From: Streptantibioticus parmotrematis
Lineage (GTDB): Bacteria > Actinomycetota > Actinomycetes > Streptomycetales > Streptomycetaceae
Direction of reading: 5' to 3'
Assembly (NCBI RefSeq): GCF_019890615.1
Contig: NZ_JAINVZ010000021.1
Coordinates: 62,001 to 126,000, forward strand
DNA: 64,000 nucleotides
Positions 1-8,665 of this stretch are shown here, in pieces (positions within the stretch are counted from its first letter, which is position 1; every line of letters begins with the position of its first letter). The position numbers were made by a program, and so were the translations under genes. The notes beneath the pieces were generated by a model that saw nothing but the letters and a program-made list of their open reading frames with translations, was not told the DNA's origin and did not search any database.

Positions 1-166
1 CGGGCACCGCCCGGCGCAGCTCGGCGAAGTGCGACCGCCCCTGGGCCATCAGCACGGCGATGATCACACCGGTCCAGCGCTTGCCGAGCAGCGTGAAGAC
101 GCGGGTGATTCCCTGGTCGATCGCGTTGCACTCCTGAGGATCCCGCATGGGCCCATCGTACTGCAT
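1..166 (-). CDS. HxlR-family winged-helix regulator, N-terminal part (cut by window start)
   Basis: Only the first ~55 codons are present. They read MQYDGPMRDPQECN, then a segment with LLGKRWTGVIIAVLM and SHFAELRR. A cysteine just before the first helix, followed by GKRWT and F-x-ELRR, is the hallmark of HxlR/DUF24 MarR-like regulators, where the Cys often senses quinones, aldehydes or oxidants. The start is ATG at 166 or, in frame, ATG at 148. The gene is divergent from an azoreductase, a common pairing in which the regulator represses the flavoenzyme. That regulatory role is inferred from context. Confidence 0.75.
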   Translation of the reverse strand, partial: MQYDGPMRDPQECNAIDQGITRVFTLLGKRWTGVIIAVLMAQGRSHFAELRRAVP

Positions 167-255
167 CGTTCGCAGTCACTATATTTTTGTTAGTAGGTGT
201 GGTATCTCTAGTGGAGGTAAGGATTTCAACTAACTGGGCCCCATGGAGGACCGTC
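167..255. promoter_or_regulatory. Divergent promoter/operator between HxlR regulator and azoreductase
   Basis: The 89-bp gap is clearly AT-richer than its surroundings. It contains the inverted repeat GTTAGT (189-194) / ACTAAC (229-234) and further TAGT-type half-sites between. The spacing suits binding by a dimeric winged-helix protein such as the adjacent HxlR regulator. Operator function is inferred; no promoter boxes are assigned. Confidence 0.4.
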
Positions 256-903
256 ATGGCCACCCTGCTGCACATCGACTCCTCGCTGAACGGCGACAAC
301 TCCGCCTCGCGTGCCGTCACCGCCACCTTCCGCAAGGAATGGGAGGCCCAGCACCCGGGCGGCACGGTGATCTACCGCGATCTCGCAGCCGAGCCCCTGC
401 CGCACCTCGACACGGCCGCCGCGAGCGCGGGCTTCGCCGACCCGGCCACCCACACCCCGGAGCAGGCGGAGGGGTTCGCCCTGCGGGTGAAGCTGGCGGA
501 GGAGCTGGAGCGGGCCGACGCGGTGCTCATCGGCGCGCCGATGTACAACTTCACGATCCCCTCCACCCTGAAGGCGTGGCTGGACCAGGTCATCCTCATG
601 GGACGCACTTCCGGTGAGAACCCCTCCGCCAAGGGCACCCCGGCCATCGTCGTGGCCAGCCGCGGCGGCGGTTACGGGCCGGGCACCCCCCGCGAGAGCT
701 TCGAGTTCGTCACCACTTACCTGGACAAGGCGCTGAACGGCGCCCTCGGCCTGGACGTGGAGTTCATCATCCCCGAGCTGACGCTGGCCCGCGTCAACCC
801 GGCGATGGCCGAGCTGGTCGAGCTGGCGGACGCGTCGGCGGCCAAGGCCCACGAGACCGCGACCACCCGCGCCAAGGAGCTGGCCGCCCGCCTGGCAGCC
901 TGA
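256..903 (+). CDS. azoR: FMN-dependent NADH:quinone oxidoreductase / azoreductase
   Basis: The 215-residue protein has a flavodoxin-like fold of the AzoR/NQO family, which reduces quinones (and azo dyes) by two electrons using NAD(P)H and FMN in the cytoplasm. Visible motifs are the FMN-phosphate loop HIDSSLNGDNSASR near residues 6-19, PMYNFTIPSTLKAWLDQV at 95-112 and SRGGGY at 135-140. ATG 256 was chosen because GGAGGA lies five bases upstream and the family N-terminus starts here; an in-frame start at 187 would add an unrelated leader. It is divergent from an HxlR-type regulator, so induction by electrophiles or quinones is likely. Confidence 0.88.
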   Translation: MATLLHIDSSLNGDNSASRAVTATFRKEWEAQHPGGTVIYRDLAAEPLPHLDTAAASAGFADPATHTPEQAEGFALRVKLAEELERADAVLIGAPMYNFTIPSTLKAWLDQVILMGRTSGENPSAKGTPAIVVASRGGGYGPGTPRESFEFVTTYLDKALNGALGLDVEFIIPELTLARVNPAMAELVELADASAAKAHETATTRAKELAARLAA

Positions 904-942
904 TCCGGGACGGCCGACCGGTCGGCCGAACCACCGAACGAG

Positions 943-988
943 CACGGCGAAGGGCCGCGCGGAACACTCCGCACGGCCCTTCGCCGTG
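943..988 (+). terminator. Terminator after azoreductase
   Basis: A 14-bp perfect stem (CACGGCGAAGGGCC / GGCCCTTCGCCGTG) with an 18-nt loop lies 40 bases after the azoR stop. A 16-bp perfect palindrome (GGCCGACCGGTCGGCC, 912-927) precedes it. No T-tract follows, as is usual in Streptomyces. Confidence 0.7.
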
Positions 989-1033
989 ATCCGGCTCACC
1001 GCCGGCCCTCGCCCCCTCGACGGCCGGCGGCCA

Positions 1034-1135
1034 CGTCAACGACGGCGGCGCTGTCATCCGTACGGAAAGCGGCACCGTCAACGACGGCGGCGCCGTCAGC
1101 CGTGCGGAAAGGCGCCGTCATCCGTCGGAAAGAAG
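1034..1135. repeat. Short tandem direct repeat, ~42-bp unit
   Basis: Two near-identical 42-bp units begin CGTCAACGACGGCGGCG (1034 and 1076) and each contains CCGT-x-CGGAAAG. A third, partial unit (GGCGCCGTCATCCGTCGGAAAG) follows from about 1111. They fill the gap downstream of the terD-like gene and encode nothing recognisable. Confidence 0.6.
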
Positions 1136-1139
1136 ACCC

Positions 1140-1715
1140 TCACAGCGTCACGCCGAAGTCGCGGGCGATGCCGACCAGGCCGGACGCGTAGCCCTGACCG
1201 ATCGCGCGGAACTTCCACTCCGCGCCGTTGCGGTACAGCTCGCCGAAGACCATCGCGGTCTCGGTGGAGGCGTCCTCCGTGAGGTCGTAGCGCGCCAGCT
1301 CCTTGCCGTCCGCCTGGTTGACGACGCGGATGAACGCGTTGCGCACCTGTCCGAAGCTCTGGCCGCGGCCCTCGGCCTCGTAGATGGAGACCGGGAAGAC
1401 GATCTTGTCGACCTCGGGCGCGACGGCCGCGAGGTTCACCTTGATCGCCTCGTCGTCGCCCTCGCCCTCACCGGTGAGGTTGTCGCCGGTGTGCTCGACG
1501 GCGCCGTCGGGGCTCTTGAGGTTGTTGAAGAAGACGAAGTGCCCGTTGGACAGCACCTTGCCGCCGCCGTCCAGCATCAGCGCGCTCGCGTCCAGGTCGA
1601 AGTCGGTCCCGGTGGTGGTGCGCACGTCCCAGCCCAGCCCCACGGTGACCGCGGTCAGACCCGGGGCCTCCTTGGTCAGCGAGACGTTGCCGCCCTTGGT
1701 GAGGCTGACACCCAT
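1140..1715 (-). CDS. TerD-family calcium-binding stress protein
   Basis: The 191 residues match the usual TerD-domain length. The protein opens [20 protein letters not shown] and carries [11 protein letters not shown] near residues 39-48, FVFFNNL at 60-66 and the acidic GEGEGDDE at 82-89; these form the paired Ca2+ sites of TerD. The family is cytoplasmic and linked to tellurite resistance and general stress, and Streptomyces carry many copies with developmental roles. ATG 1715 starts the family N-terminus; an upstream in-frame start (1781) would add 22 unrelated residues. It appears to be monocistronic. Confidence 0.88.
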   Translation of the reverse strand: MGVSLTKGGNVSLTKEAPGLTAVTVGLGWDVRTTTGTDFDLDASALMLDGGGKVLSNGHFVFFNNLKSPDGAVEHTGDNLTGEGEGDDEAIKVNLAAVAPEVDKIVFPVSIYEAEGRGQSFGQVRNAFIRVVNQADGKELARYDLTEDASTETAMVFGELYRNGAEWKFRAIGQGYASGLVGIARDFGVTL

Positions 1716-1860
1716 TACGACACCCCGCACAATCCGGCGTGGGCCACGCCACTTGACGATTCCTTTGCCCACCCCGCCCAACGACCGCCCGCCCGGTGAG
1801 GTTCCCGCGCGACGAACCGTCGAGGCCCCCGGCGCGATCCGCGCCCCCCGGCGAAGGCCC

Positions 1861-1899
1861 CGTCAACGGACCCGTACACCCCCGTCAACGGACCCGTAC
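1861..1899. repeat. Direct repeat CGTCAACGGACCCGTAC x2
   Basis: Two 17-bp copies start at 1861 and 1883, between the terD-like gene and the tRNA-Leu terminator. Function is unknown; they look like a small slippage duplication. Confidence 0.6.
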
Positions 1900-1908
1900 A
1901 ACGAAGAA

Positions 1909-1940
1909 GACCCCCGCTCCGGATCTCCGGAGCGGGGGTC
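1909..1940 (-). terminator. Terminator of tRNA-Leu
   Basis: A perfect 12-bp stem (GACCCCCGCTCC / GGAGCGGGGGTC) with an 8-nt loop starts 8 bp beyond the tRNA-Leu 3' end. On the minus strand a pyrimidine-rich TCTTCTTCGTTG follows. Confidence 0.8.
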
Positions 1941-1948
1941 TCACTCTG

Positions 1949-2032
1949 TGCGCGAGGGGGGAGTTGAACCCCCACGCCCTTTCGGGCACTGGAACCTGAA
2001 TCCAGCGCGTCTGCCTATTCCGCCACCCGCGC
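1949..2032 (-). tRNA. tRNA-Leu (anticodon CAG)
   Basis: On the minus strand the gene starts GCGCGGGTGGCGGAATAGG. It has a class-II long variable arm (TGCCCGAAAGGGCGT), anticodon loop TTCAGGT with CAG, T-arm GGGGGTTCAACTCCCCC and 3' acceptor CTCGCGC plus discriminator A. The acceptor stem pairs fully, with one G-U. The 84-nt length fits tRNA-Leu. The terminal CCA is not encoded. Confidence 0.93.
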
Positions 2033-2471
2033 ATTGGGTGCTGCCGTTCGATTCTGCCACACTTTCCGAGCCGTTCTTGCTGGCCTTCGGAACCGGTGGG
2101 AGCGCCTCCCGACGTCCTGAAGACTAGCACGTCATCCGGGGTGGATTCACATCCGTTCCCGGGGGCAGGGCTCCAGGGGGCAGGGGGCCGGACCTGTCCA
2201 CACGGGACCTTGCGGGACACTGACAGGAGCCGCATCTACCATCCCTGTGAAGACGACGGCACCGCAGTACGACGAACGTCACCGCAGCACGACAACCGGA
2301 CGGAAGGCTTCCGTCCGACCCGCGTCGGGGCCGCGGTGTGTGAGGGTCGACACTGTTGTAGTCGATGGCTGAGGGGAACCACCTGATTTCCCGTCGCGTG
2401 GATACGATCAGTAAGCAGTACGAAGCGAGAACCGCACCGTACGGAAGCGGAACCGAGGAAGGAGGTGCCCC
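2033..2471. other. Non-coding gap with the fhaA operon promoter region
   Basis: I see no convincing gene here. The last ~100 bases are locally AT-richer (around TGTTGTAGTCGATGG and GGATACGATCAG) and probably hold the promoter of the fhaA-pknB operon; no -10/-35 pair is assigned. A strong ribosome binding site AAGGAGGT sits at the end, just before GTG 2472. Confidence 0.4.
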
Positions 2472-3335
2472 GTGGGAGTACTGAAGCGCTTCGAGCAGCG
2501 ACTCGAAGGTCTCGTCAACGGCACCTTCGCCAAGGTGTTCAAGTCCGAGGTCCAGCCGGTCGAGATCGCGGGCGCGCTCCAGCGTGAGTGCGACAACAAC
2601 GCGACGATCTGGAACCGCGACCGCACGGTCGTGCCCAACGACTTCATCGTCGAACTGAGCCCCTCCGACCACGAGCGCCTGAGCCCCTACGCGACCCAGC
2701 TCGGCGACGAGCTGTCCAGCATGGTCGCGGACTACGCCAAGCAGCAGCGGTACACCTTCCTGGGCCCGATCAAGGTGCACCTGGAGAAGGCCGACGACCT
2801 CGACACCGGGCTGTACCGGGTGCGCAGCCGCACGCTGGCGACCAGCGAGTCGCAGCCGCACGCCGCCGAGGCCCGCCAGTCCCACGACGCCGGGCAGTAC
2901 CCGCCGTCCGGCGGCCGGCCGGCCGGTCGTCAGCAGCGGCCCGGGGGCTACGGCTACCCCCCGCAGCCCGCCTCCCCGCCGCCCATGCCGGCCGGTCCGC
3001 CGCCCGGGCGCGGCTCGGTGACCCGGCTGCCGGGCACCGGCGACCCGTCGTCCACCGCCCGGCGGTGGATCGAGATCAACGGCAACCGCCACCAGATCTC
3101 CGGCTCCACCCTGGTGCTGGGCCGCAGCACCGAAGCGGACGTGCGGATCGACGACCCCGGGGTCTCCCGCAAGCACTGCGAGATCCGCGTCGGATCGCCC
3201 TCGATGGTCCAGGACCTCGGCTCCACCAACGGCATCGTGGTGGACGGGCAGCACACCCAGCGCGCTACGCTCCGCGACGGCTCACGCATCGTCGTGGGCA
3301 GTACCACCATCGTGTACCGGCAAGCCGAAGGGTGA
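2472..3335 (+). CDS. fhaA: FhaA: DUF3662 + FHA domain protein
   Basis: The 287 residues form an N-terminal DUF3662 domain (about 1-120, GVLKRFEQRLEGLVNGTFAK onward), a Pro/Gly/Gln-rich linker (about 140-185) and a C-terminal FHA domain (about 200-282). The FHA domain shows GRST (217-220), SRKH (232-235) and DLGSTNG (248-254), the phosphothreonine-binding loops. In mycobacteria FhaA (Rv0020c) is a PknB substrate and binds the phosphorylated pseudokinase domain of MviN/MurJ, so it connects kinase signalling to peptidoglycan precursor export. Here it heads a six-gene operon ending in pknB. GTG 2472 has the RBS AAGGAGGT. Confidence 0.95.
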   Translation: MGVLKRFEQRLEGLVNGTFAKVFKSEVQPVEIAGALQRECDNNATIWNRDRTVVPNDFIVELSPSDHERLSPYATQLGDELSSMVADYAKQQRYTFLGPIKVHLEKADDLDTGLYRVRSRTLATSESQPHAAEARQSHDAGQYPPSGGRPAGRQQRPGGYGYPPQPASPPPMPAGPPPGRGSVTRLPGTGDPSSTARRWIEINGNRHQISGSTLVLGRSTEADVRIDDPGVSRKHCEIRVGSPSMVQDLGSTNGIVVDGQHTQRATLRDGSRIVVGSTTIVYRQAEG

Positions 3336-3345
3336 AGCGGGGGCA

Positions 3346-3855
3346 ATGTCAGAGCTGACCCTGACGGTCATGCGGTTGGGCTTTCTCGCCGTGTTGTGGC
3401 TGTTCGTCATCGTCGCGGTGCAGGTCATCCGTAGTGATCTGTTCGGAACCAAGGTGACGCAGCGCGCCGCCCGGCGCGCGGAGAGCGGCCAGCGTCCGCC
3501 GCAGCAGCGCCAGCAGGCCGCGCCCGCCCCGCAGCGCCAGCAGAACCGCCAGCGCCGGGGCGCGCCGAGCAAGCTCGTCGTCACCGAGGGTTCGCTGACG
3601 GGTACGACCGTCGCACTCCAGGGCCAGACCATCACCCTCGGCCGGGCACACGATTCGACCATCGTGCTCGACGACGACTACGCGTCGTCGCGGCATGCCA
3701 GGATCTATCCGGACCGCGACGGTCAGTGGATCGTCGAGGACCTCGGATCCACCAACGGCACCTACCTGGACCGCGCGCGGCTCACCACACCGACGCCCAT
3801 TCCGCCCGGTGCCCCGATCCGCATCGGCAAGACCGTCATCGAGCTGCGGAAGTAG
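3346..3855 (+). CDS. fhaB: FhaB: membrane-anchored FHA domain protein
   Basis: The 169 residues comprise one N-terminal membrane helix (about 7-28, LGFLAVLWLFVIVAVQVI), a Q/R/P-rich linker and a cytoplasmic FHA domain (about 76-168) with LGR (98-100), SSRHARI (114-120) and DLGSTNG (132-138). The FhaB/FipA family recruits threonine-phosphorylated partners to the divisome or growing pole. It lies 10 bp after fhaA and before the phosphatase gene, the standard actinobacterial order. Confidence 0.93.
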   Translation: MSELTLTVMRLGFLAVLWLFVIVAVQVIRSDLFGTKVTQRAARRAESGQRPPQQRQQAAPAPQRQQNRQRRGAPSKLVVTEGSLTGTTVALQGQTITLGRAHDSTIVLDDDYASSRHARIYPDRDGQWIVEDLGSTNGTYLDRARLTTPTPIPPGAPIRIGKTVIELRK

Positions 3856-3942
3856 TCGCACTATGAGCCAGCGGAGCGAGCGAGCGCGACCGAGAGGGTG
3901 GGCAGCGTGCGGATGTACCCCGAGCCGACGGGCGAGGTGCGC

Positions 3943-5544
3943 ATGAGTCTGTCCCTGCGCTTCGCCGCCGGGTCCCACGTGGGCATGATCCGCGAGCACA
4001 ACGAGGACTCCGGCTACGCCGGCCCGCGGCTGCTCGCGATCGCCGACGGCATGGGCGGCCAGGCGGCCGGCGAGGTCGCCAGCTCCGAGGTCATCTCCAC
4101 CCTCGTCACCCTCGACGACGACGTGCCCGGCTCCGACGTGCTCACTTCCCTCGGCGAGGCCGTGCAGCGCGCCAACGACCAGCTGCGCGACATGGTCGAG
4201 GAGGACCCGCAGCTGGAGGGCATGGGCTGCACGCTCACCGCGATGCTGTGGACCGGGCAGCGGCTCGGCATGGTGCACATCGGCGACTCCCGCGGCTACC
4301 TGCTGCGCGACGGGGTGCTGACGCAGATCACCCAGGACCACACCTGGGTGCAGCGGCTGGTCGACGAGGGCCGGATCACCGAGGAGGAGGCCGGCACCCA
4401 CCCGCAGCGCTCCTTGCTGATGCGCGCGCTGGACGGCCGCGGCCAGGTGGAGCCCGACCTGTCGATCCGCGAGGTCCGGGTCGGCGACCGCTACCTGATC
4501 TGCTCCGACGGCCTGTCCGGCGTCGTCAGCCACCAGACCCTCGAAGAGACGCTCGCCAGCTACCAGGGCCCCTACGAGACGGTGCAGGAGCTGATCCAGC
4601 TCGCGCTGCGCGGCGGCGGCCCGGACAACATCACCTGCATCGTGGCCGACGTCCTGGACGCCGAGGACGGCGACACCCTGGCCGGCCAGCTCGACGAGAA
4701 CCCGGTCGTGGTCGGCGCCGTCGCGGAGAACCCGCACGGCCTGGCCGACCCCCGCCACCTCCAGACCCCCGCGGGCCGCGCCTCCGGCCTCGGCCGCGGC
4801 ACGCCTCAGCAACCGCAGGCGCCGCAGGGCGCGTTCGGCCCGCCGGAGGGCGGCGACGAGGCGACGCAGGCCCCGCTGGGCAGCTTCGGACCGTACGACG
4901 AGTCGGCGGCGTCGGCAGCGTCGGAGGGCCACGCCAAGCCCCGGCGCAAGCGCAAGTGGCCCAAGCGCACCGCGATCGCGATCGCGGTCCTCGCGGTCAT
5001 CGGCGGCGGGCTGTACGGCGGCTACCGATGGACCCAGACGCAGTACTACGTGGGCGCCAACGGCGACCACGTAGCCGTCTACCAGGGCATCAACCAGAGC
5101 CTGCTGGGGCTGAACCTCTCCAAGGTGCACACCGACCACCCGGAGATCGAACTCAAGTACCTGCCGACCTACCAGCGCAGCCAGGTGCAGAGCACCATGG
5201 GCGTCACCAGCCTCACCCAGGCGAACGCGGAGGCGGGCGACCTCGGCAAGCAGGCCACCGTCTGCCGGATCGTCGCCGAGAGCAAGCAGAAGACGCCCGT
5301 CACCGGCGGGAAGACCAACGGGAAGACCAGCGGCACGACCGGCACCAAGGACGGCGCCACGACCGGCGGCCAGGCCACCCCGAACGGGTCCACCGTCAGC
5401 ACCGACGCGGCCGGGAACACCACGGGCCACGGCACGCCCGGCACCACCTCCCCGTCCGCCAAGCCGAGCCCGAGCCCGTCGGCGCCGGCACTCTCCGCCG
5501 ACGAGCAGAAGCTGGCGCAGCAGTGCGGCACCGGCCAGCAGTAG
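3943..5544 (+). CDS. pstP: PP2C-type Ser/Thr phosphatase PstP
   Basis: The 533-residue protein has a cytoplasmic PP2C domain (about 5-238) with the metal-binding motifs NEDS (20-23), ADGMGGQ (34-40), GDSRGY (114-119), SDGLSG (188-193) and GGPDN (225-229). A Pro/Gly-rich linker, one membrane helix (about 342-362) and a Thr/Gly/Ser-rich extracellular tail follow. It reverses PknB-type phosphorylation of FHA proteins, PBPs and other wall factors. ATG 3943 has GAGG five bases upstream; in-frame GTG 3898 and ATG 3913 are alternatives that would add up to 15 residues. It is co-transcribed with fhaA/fhaB. Confidence 0.93.
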   Translation: MSLSLRFAAGSHVGMIREHNEDSGYAGPRLLAIADGMGGQAAGEVASSEVISTLVTLDDDVPGSDVLTSLGEAVQRANDQLRDMVEEDPQLEGMGCTLTAMLWTGQRLGMVHIGDSRGYLLRDGVLTQITQDHTWVQRLVDEGRITEEEAGTHPQRSLLMRALDGRGQVEPDLSIREVRVGDRYLICSDGLSGVVSHQTLEETLASYQGPYETVQELIQLALRGGGPDNITCIVADVLDAEDGDTLAGQLDENPVVVGAVAENPHGLADPRHLQTPAGRASGLGRGTPQQPQAPQGAFGPPEGGDEATQAPLGSFGPYDESAASAASEGHAKPRRKRKWPKRTAIAIAVLAVIGGGLYGGYRWTQTQYYVGANGDHVAVYQGINQSLLGLNLSKVHTDHPEIELKYLPTYQRSQVQSTMGVTSLTQANAEAGDLGKQATVCRIVAESKQKTPVTGGKTNGKTSGTTGTKDGATTGGQATPNGSTVSTDAAGNTTGHGTPGTTSPSAKPSPSPSAPALSADEQKLAQQCGTGQQ

Positions 5545-5566
5545 CAGCAGGAGGGAGCGGCCCGCA

Positions 5567-6967
5567 GTGAGCAGCGTCAGCAACACCACCACCATCAGCT
5601 CGGTCGGGGCACCGAACCGGCGCAACACCGAGCTGTTGATGCTCCTGTTCGCGGTGGCGATCCCGGTGCTCGCCTACGCCAACGTCGGCCTGGCCAAGAA
5701 CGGCTCGGTCCCCGCCGGAATGCTCGGCTACGGCCTCGGCCTCGGGCTGATCGCGGGCGTCGCGCACGTGATGGTGCGCAAGTTCGCGCCGTACGCCGAC
5801 CCGTTGATGCTGCCGATCGCGACGTTGCTCAACGGACTCGGACTGGTGCTGATCTACCGGCTCGACCTGGAGCCGTCGATCACCACCAAGGCGCTCGGCG
5901 GGCCGCGGGCGCCGGGGCAGCTGATGTGGTCGGCGCTGGCGGTCGCGCTGTTCGTGGCGGTGCTGGTGTTCCTCAAGGACCACCGCATCCTCCAGCGCTA
6001 CACCTACATCTCCGGGGTGGCCGCGCTGCTGCTGCTGGTCGCGCCGATGTTCTTCCCCGCGGTCAACGGCTCGAAGCTGTGGATCATCATCCCGGGCCTC
6101 GGTTCCATCCAGCCCGGTGAGTTCGCCAAGATCATCCTGGCGATCTTCTTCTCCGGTTATCTGATGGTCAAGCGGGACGCGCTCGCGCTGGCCAGCCGCC
6201 GCTTCATGGGCCTGTACCTGCCGCGCGGCCGCGACCTCGGCCCGATCCTGGTGATCTGGGCGCTGAGCATGATGATCCTGGTCGTCGAGACCGACCTGGG
6301 CTCCACGCTGCTGTACTTCGGCCTGTTCGTGGTGATGCTCTACGTCGCCACCGAGCGCACCAGCTGGATCGTCTTCGGCCTGCTGCTGGCCGCGGGCGGC
6401 GCCACGGTCGTCGGACTGACCTCGCCGCACGTGAAGGTCCGCGTCGACCAGTGGCTCAACCCCTTCGCCGGCATCGCCCAGCACGGCGCCACCGAGGCGG
6501 CCCAGGTGATGTGGTCGTTCGGTTCCGGCGGCGTGCTCGGCTCGGGCCTGGGCCAGGGCTACTCCCGCCTGATCGGCGGCATCGGCGTGAAGTCCGACTA
6601 CATCCTCGCCACCGTCGGCGAGGAACTGGGCCTGTGCGGCCTGATGGCGATCCTGCTGCTGTACGGCCTGCTGGTGGAACGCGGTGTGCGCACCGCGCTG
6701 GCCGCCCGCGACCCGTTCGGCAAGCTGCTGGCGATCGGGCTGTCCAGCGCGATGGCCCTCCAGGTCTTCGTCGTCGCGGGCGGCGTGACCGGCCTGATCC
6801 CGCTGACCGGTATGACCATGCCGTTCCTCGCCCAGGGCGGTTCCTCCGTGGTCGCCAACTGGGCGCTGGTCGCGATCCTGCTGAGGATCAGCGACACCGC
6901 GCGCCGCCCGGCGCCCGCGCCCGCCTCGTCCCCCGACGCCGAGCCGACCCAGGTGGTCCGCCTGTGA
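5567..6967 (+). CDS. rodA: SEDS-family peptidoglycan glycosyltransferase (RodA/FtsW type)
   Basis: The 466-residue polytopic protein has about ten or more hydrophobic segments and the SEDS signatures VRVDQWLNPF, GQGYSRLIGGIGVKSDYILA and ATVGEELGL. SEDS proteins polymerise glycan strands from lipid II and work with a class B PBP. Here the partner gene overlaps it by four bases (GTGA at 6964), so the two products are translationally coupled. GTG 5567 has an AGGAGGGAG ribosome site. Position in the fhaA-pknB operon identifies it as the RodA-type paralogue, not divisome FtsW. Confidence 0.92.
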   Translation: MSSVSNTTTISSVGAPNRRNTELLMLLFAVAIPVLAYANVGLAKNGSVPAGMLGYGLGLGLIAGVAHVMVRKFAPYADPLMLPIATLLNGLGLVLIYRLDLEPSITTKALGGPRAPGQLMWSALAVALFVAVLVFLKDHRILQRYTYISGVAALLLLVAPMFFPAVNGSKLWIIIPGLGSIQPGEFAKIILAIFFSGYLMVKRDALALASRRFMGLYLPRGRDLGPILVIWALSMMILVVETDLGSTLLYFGLFVVMLYVATERTSWIVFGLLLAAGGATVVGLTSPHVKVRVDQWLNPFAGIAQHGATEAAQVMWSFGSGGVLGSGLGQGYSRLIGGIGVKSDYILATVGEELGLCGLMAILLLYGLLVERGVRTALAARDPFGKLLAIGLSSAMALQVFVVAGGVTGLIPLTGMTMPFLAQGGSSVVANWALVAILLRISDTARRPAPAPASSPDAEPTQVVRL

Positions 6968-8421
6968 ACAAGCCCCTGCGCCGAGTCGCCATATTCTGCG
7001 GCCTGCTGATCTTCGCCCTGCTGCTGCGCGACAACTGGATCCAGTTCGTCGAGGCCGACTCGCTCAAGAACGACACGCACAACCGCCGGGTGCAGATCGA
7101 GGAGTACGCCAAGCCGCGCGGCGACATCATCGTGGACGGCAAGGCGGTCACCGGCCACACCACCACCTCCGGCAGCGACTTCAAGTACAAGCGCACCTAC
7201 ACCGACGGCCCGATGTGGGCGCCGGTGACCGGGTTCGCCTCGCAGGCCTTCGGCACCACGATGCTGGAGGGCGTCGAGGACAAGATCCTCACCGGCGACG
7301 ACGACCGGCTGTTCTTCAACCGGACCATCGACATGCTCACCGGCAAGCAGCAGCAGGGCGGTGACGTGGTGACCACGCTCAACGCCAAGGCGCAGGCCGC
7401 CGCGTTCAACGGGCTGGGGAACAAGAAGGGCGCGGTCGCCGCGATCAACCCGCAGACCGGCGCGATCCTGGCGCTGGCCAGCACCCCGTCGTACGACCCG
7501 GCGAGCATCGCCGGGAACTCGACCCAGGACTCCCAGAACTGGACGAAGCTGGTCAACGACCCCAACCAGCCGATGCTCAACCGGGCGCTGCGGCAGACCT
7601 ACCCGCCCGGCTCCACGTTCAAGATCGTGACGGCGGCGGCGGCGCTGGACAACGGCCTGTACAGCAACATCGACACGCCGACCGACTCCCCGCTGCCGTA
7701 CACCCTGCCCGGCACCAGCACCGTGCTGAACAACGAGGGCGACATCCCCTGCAAGAACGCCACGCTGATGGTGGCGCTGCAGTACTCCTGCAACACCGTC
7801 TTCGGCAAGATCGGCGCCGACCTGGGGCAGAGCAAGATGCTGGCCGAGGCGAAGAAGTTCGGCTTCGACTCCACCACCGACACCCCGGTGCGCACGGTGG
7901 CCAGCAACTTCGACAGCAAGACGATGTACCCGTCGCAGACCGCGCTGTCCTCGATCGGCCAGTTCGACACCGCGGCCACCCCGCTGCAGATGGCGATGGT
8001 CGCCGGTGCGGTCGCCGACGACGGCAAGCTGATGCAGCCGTACATGGTCGACCAGCTGCGGGCGCCCAACCTGAGCGTCGTCGACCAGACGAGCCCGAAG
8101 CAGATGAGCCAGGCGATGACCCCGGAGACCGCGCAGAAGCTCCAGCAGATGATGGAGAACGTGGTGAACAAGGGCACCGGCACCATGGCGCAGATCCCCG
8201 GCGTCACCGTCGGCGGCAAGACCGGTACCGCGCAGCACGGCGTCGCCAACAGCGCGCTGCCGTACGCGTGGTTCATCAGCTACGCCAAGACCGACCAGGG
8301 CTCCCCGGTCGCGGTCGCGGTCGTCGTGGAGGACGGCAACGCCAACCGTGACGACATCTCCGGTGGCGGCCTGGCCGCCCCGATCGCCAAGTCCGTCATG
8401 GAGGCCGTCCTGAACAAGTGA
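6964..8421 (+). CDS. pbpA: Class B penicillin-binding protein PbpA (transpeptidase)
   Basis: The 485 residues start with a single N-terminal membrane anchor (about 8-22), then a pedestal domain and a transpeptidase domain with the three active-site motifs: STFK (217-220, nucleophile Ser217), SCN (275-277) and KTG (419-421). It cross-links peptidoglycan stems outside the membrane. The GTG start overlaps the rodA stop (GTGA), which matches the SEDS-bPBP pairing. The length is typical of actinobacterial PbpA. Confidence 0.94.
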   Translation: MNKPLRRVAIFCGLLIFALLLRDNWIQFVEADSLKNDTHNRRVQIEEYAKPRGDIIVDGKAVTGHTTTSGSDFKYKRTYTDGPMWAPVTGFASQAFGTTMLEGVEDKILTGDDDRLFFNRTIDMLTGKQQQGGDVVTTLNAKAQAAAFNGLGNKKGAVAAINPQTGAILALASTPSYDPASIAGNSTQDSQNWTKLVNDPNQPMLNRALRQTYPPGSTFKIVTAAAALDNGLYSNIDTPTDSPLPYTLPGTSTVLNNEGDIPCKNATLMVALQYSCNTVFGKIGADLGQSKMLAEAKKFGFDSTTDTPVRTVASNFDSKTMYPSQTALSSIGQFDTAATPLQMAMVAGAVADDGKLMQPYMVDQLRAPNLSVVDQTSPKQMSQAMTPETAQKLQQMMENVVNKGTGTMAQIPGVTVGGKTGTAQHGVANSALPYAWFISYAKTDQGSPVAVAVVVEDGNANRDDISGGGLAAPIAKSVMEAVLNK

Positions 8422-8665
8422 CCCGGGTCACTTGGGTTCCGCGCGGGCCACGGCAAACCGGCCGGCCGGAAGTGAATCCGCTCACGTCCGACTTCTACGA
8501 AGCGTCCGTTTTCGCACGTCACGGTACCGGTCGCGTATCGGCTCGCGGTCGGGGCCCGGATCGCCGTGAGGCGGCCGGTACGGTATGGCCGAGCGCGGTG
8601 TGCGTCATGGACGCGGCACCGGACCCGACGGGAACCTCCGGAAAAGGGAGAGGCTGGAACTGACT

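Noticed and set aside
1034-1135. Possible CRISPR or regulatory repeat array
   Set aside because: Only two to three adjacent copies, with no unique spacers or cas genes nearby.
2124-5628. Long minus-strand open frames opposite the fhaA-pstP operon
   Set aside because: They are GC-bias shadows of clearly identified plus-strand genes, with low-complexity translations and no motifs.
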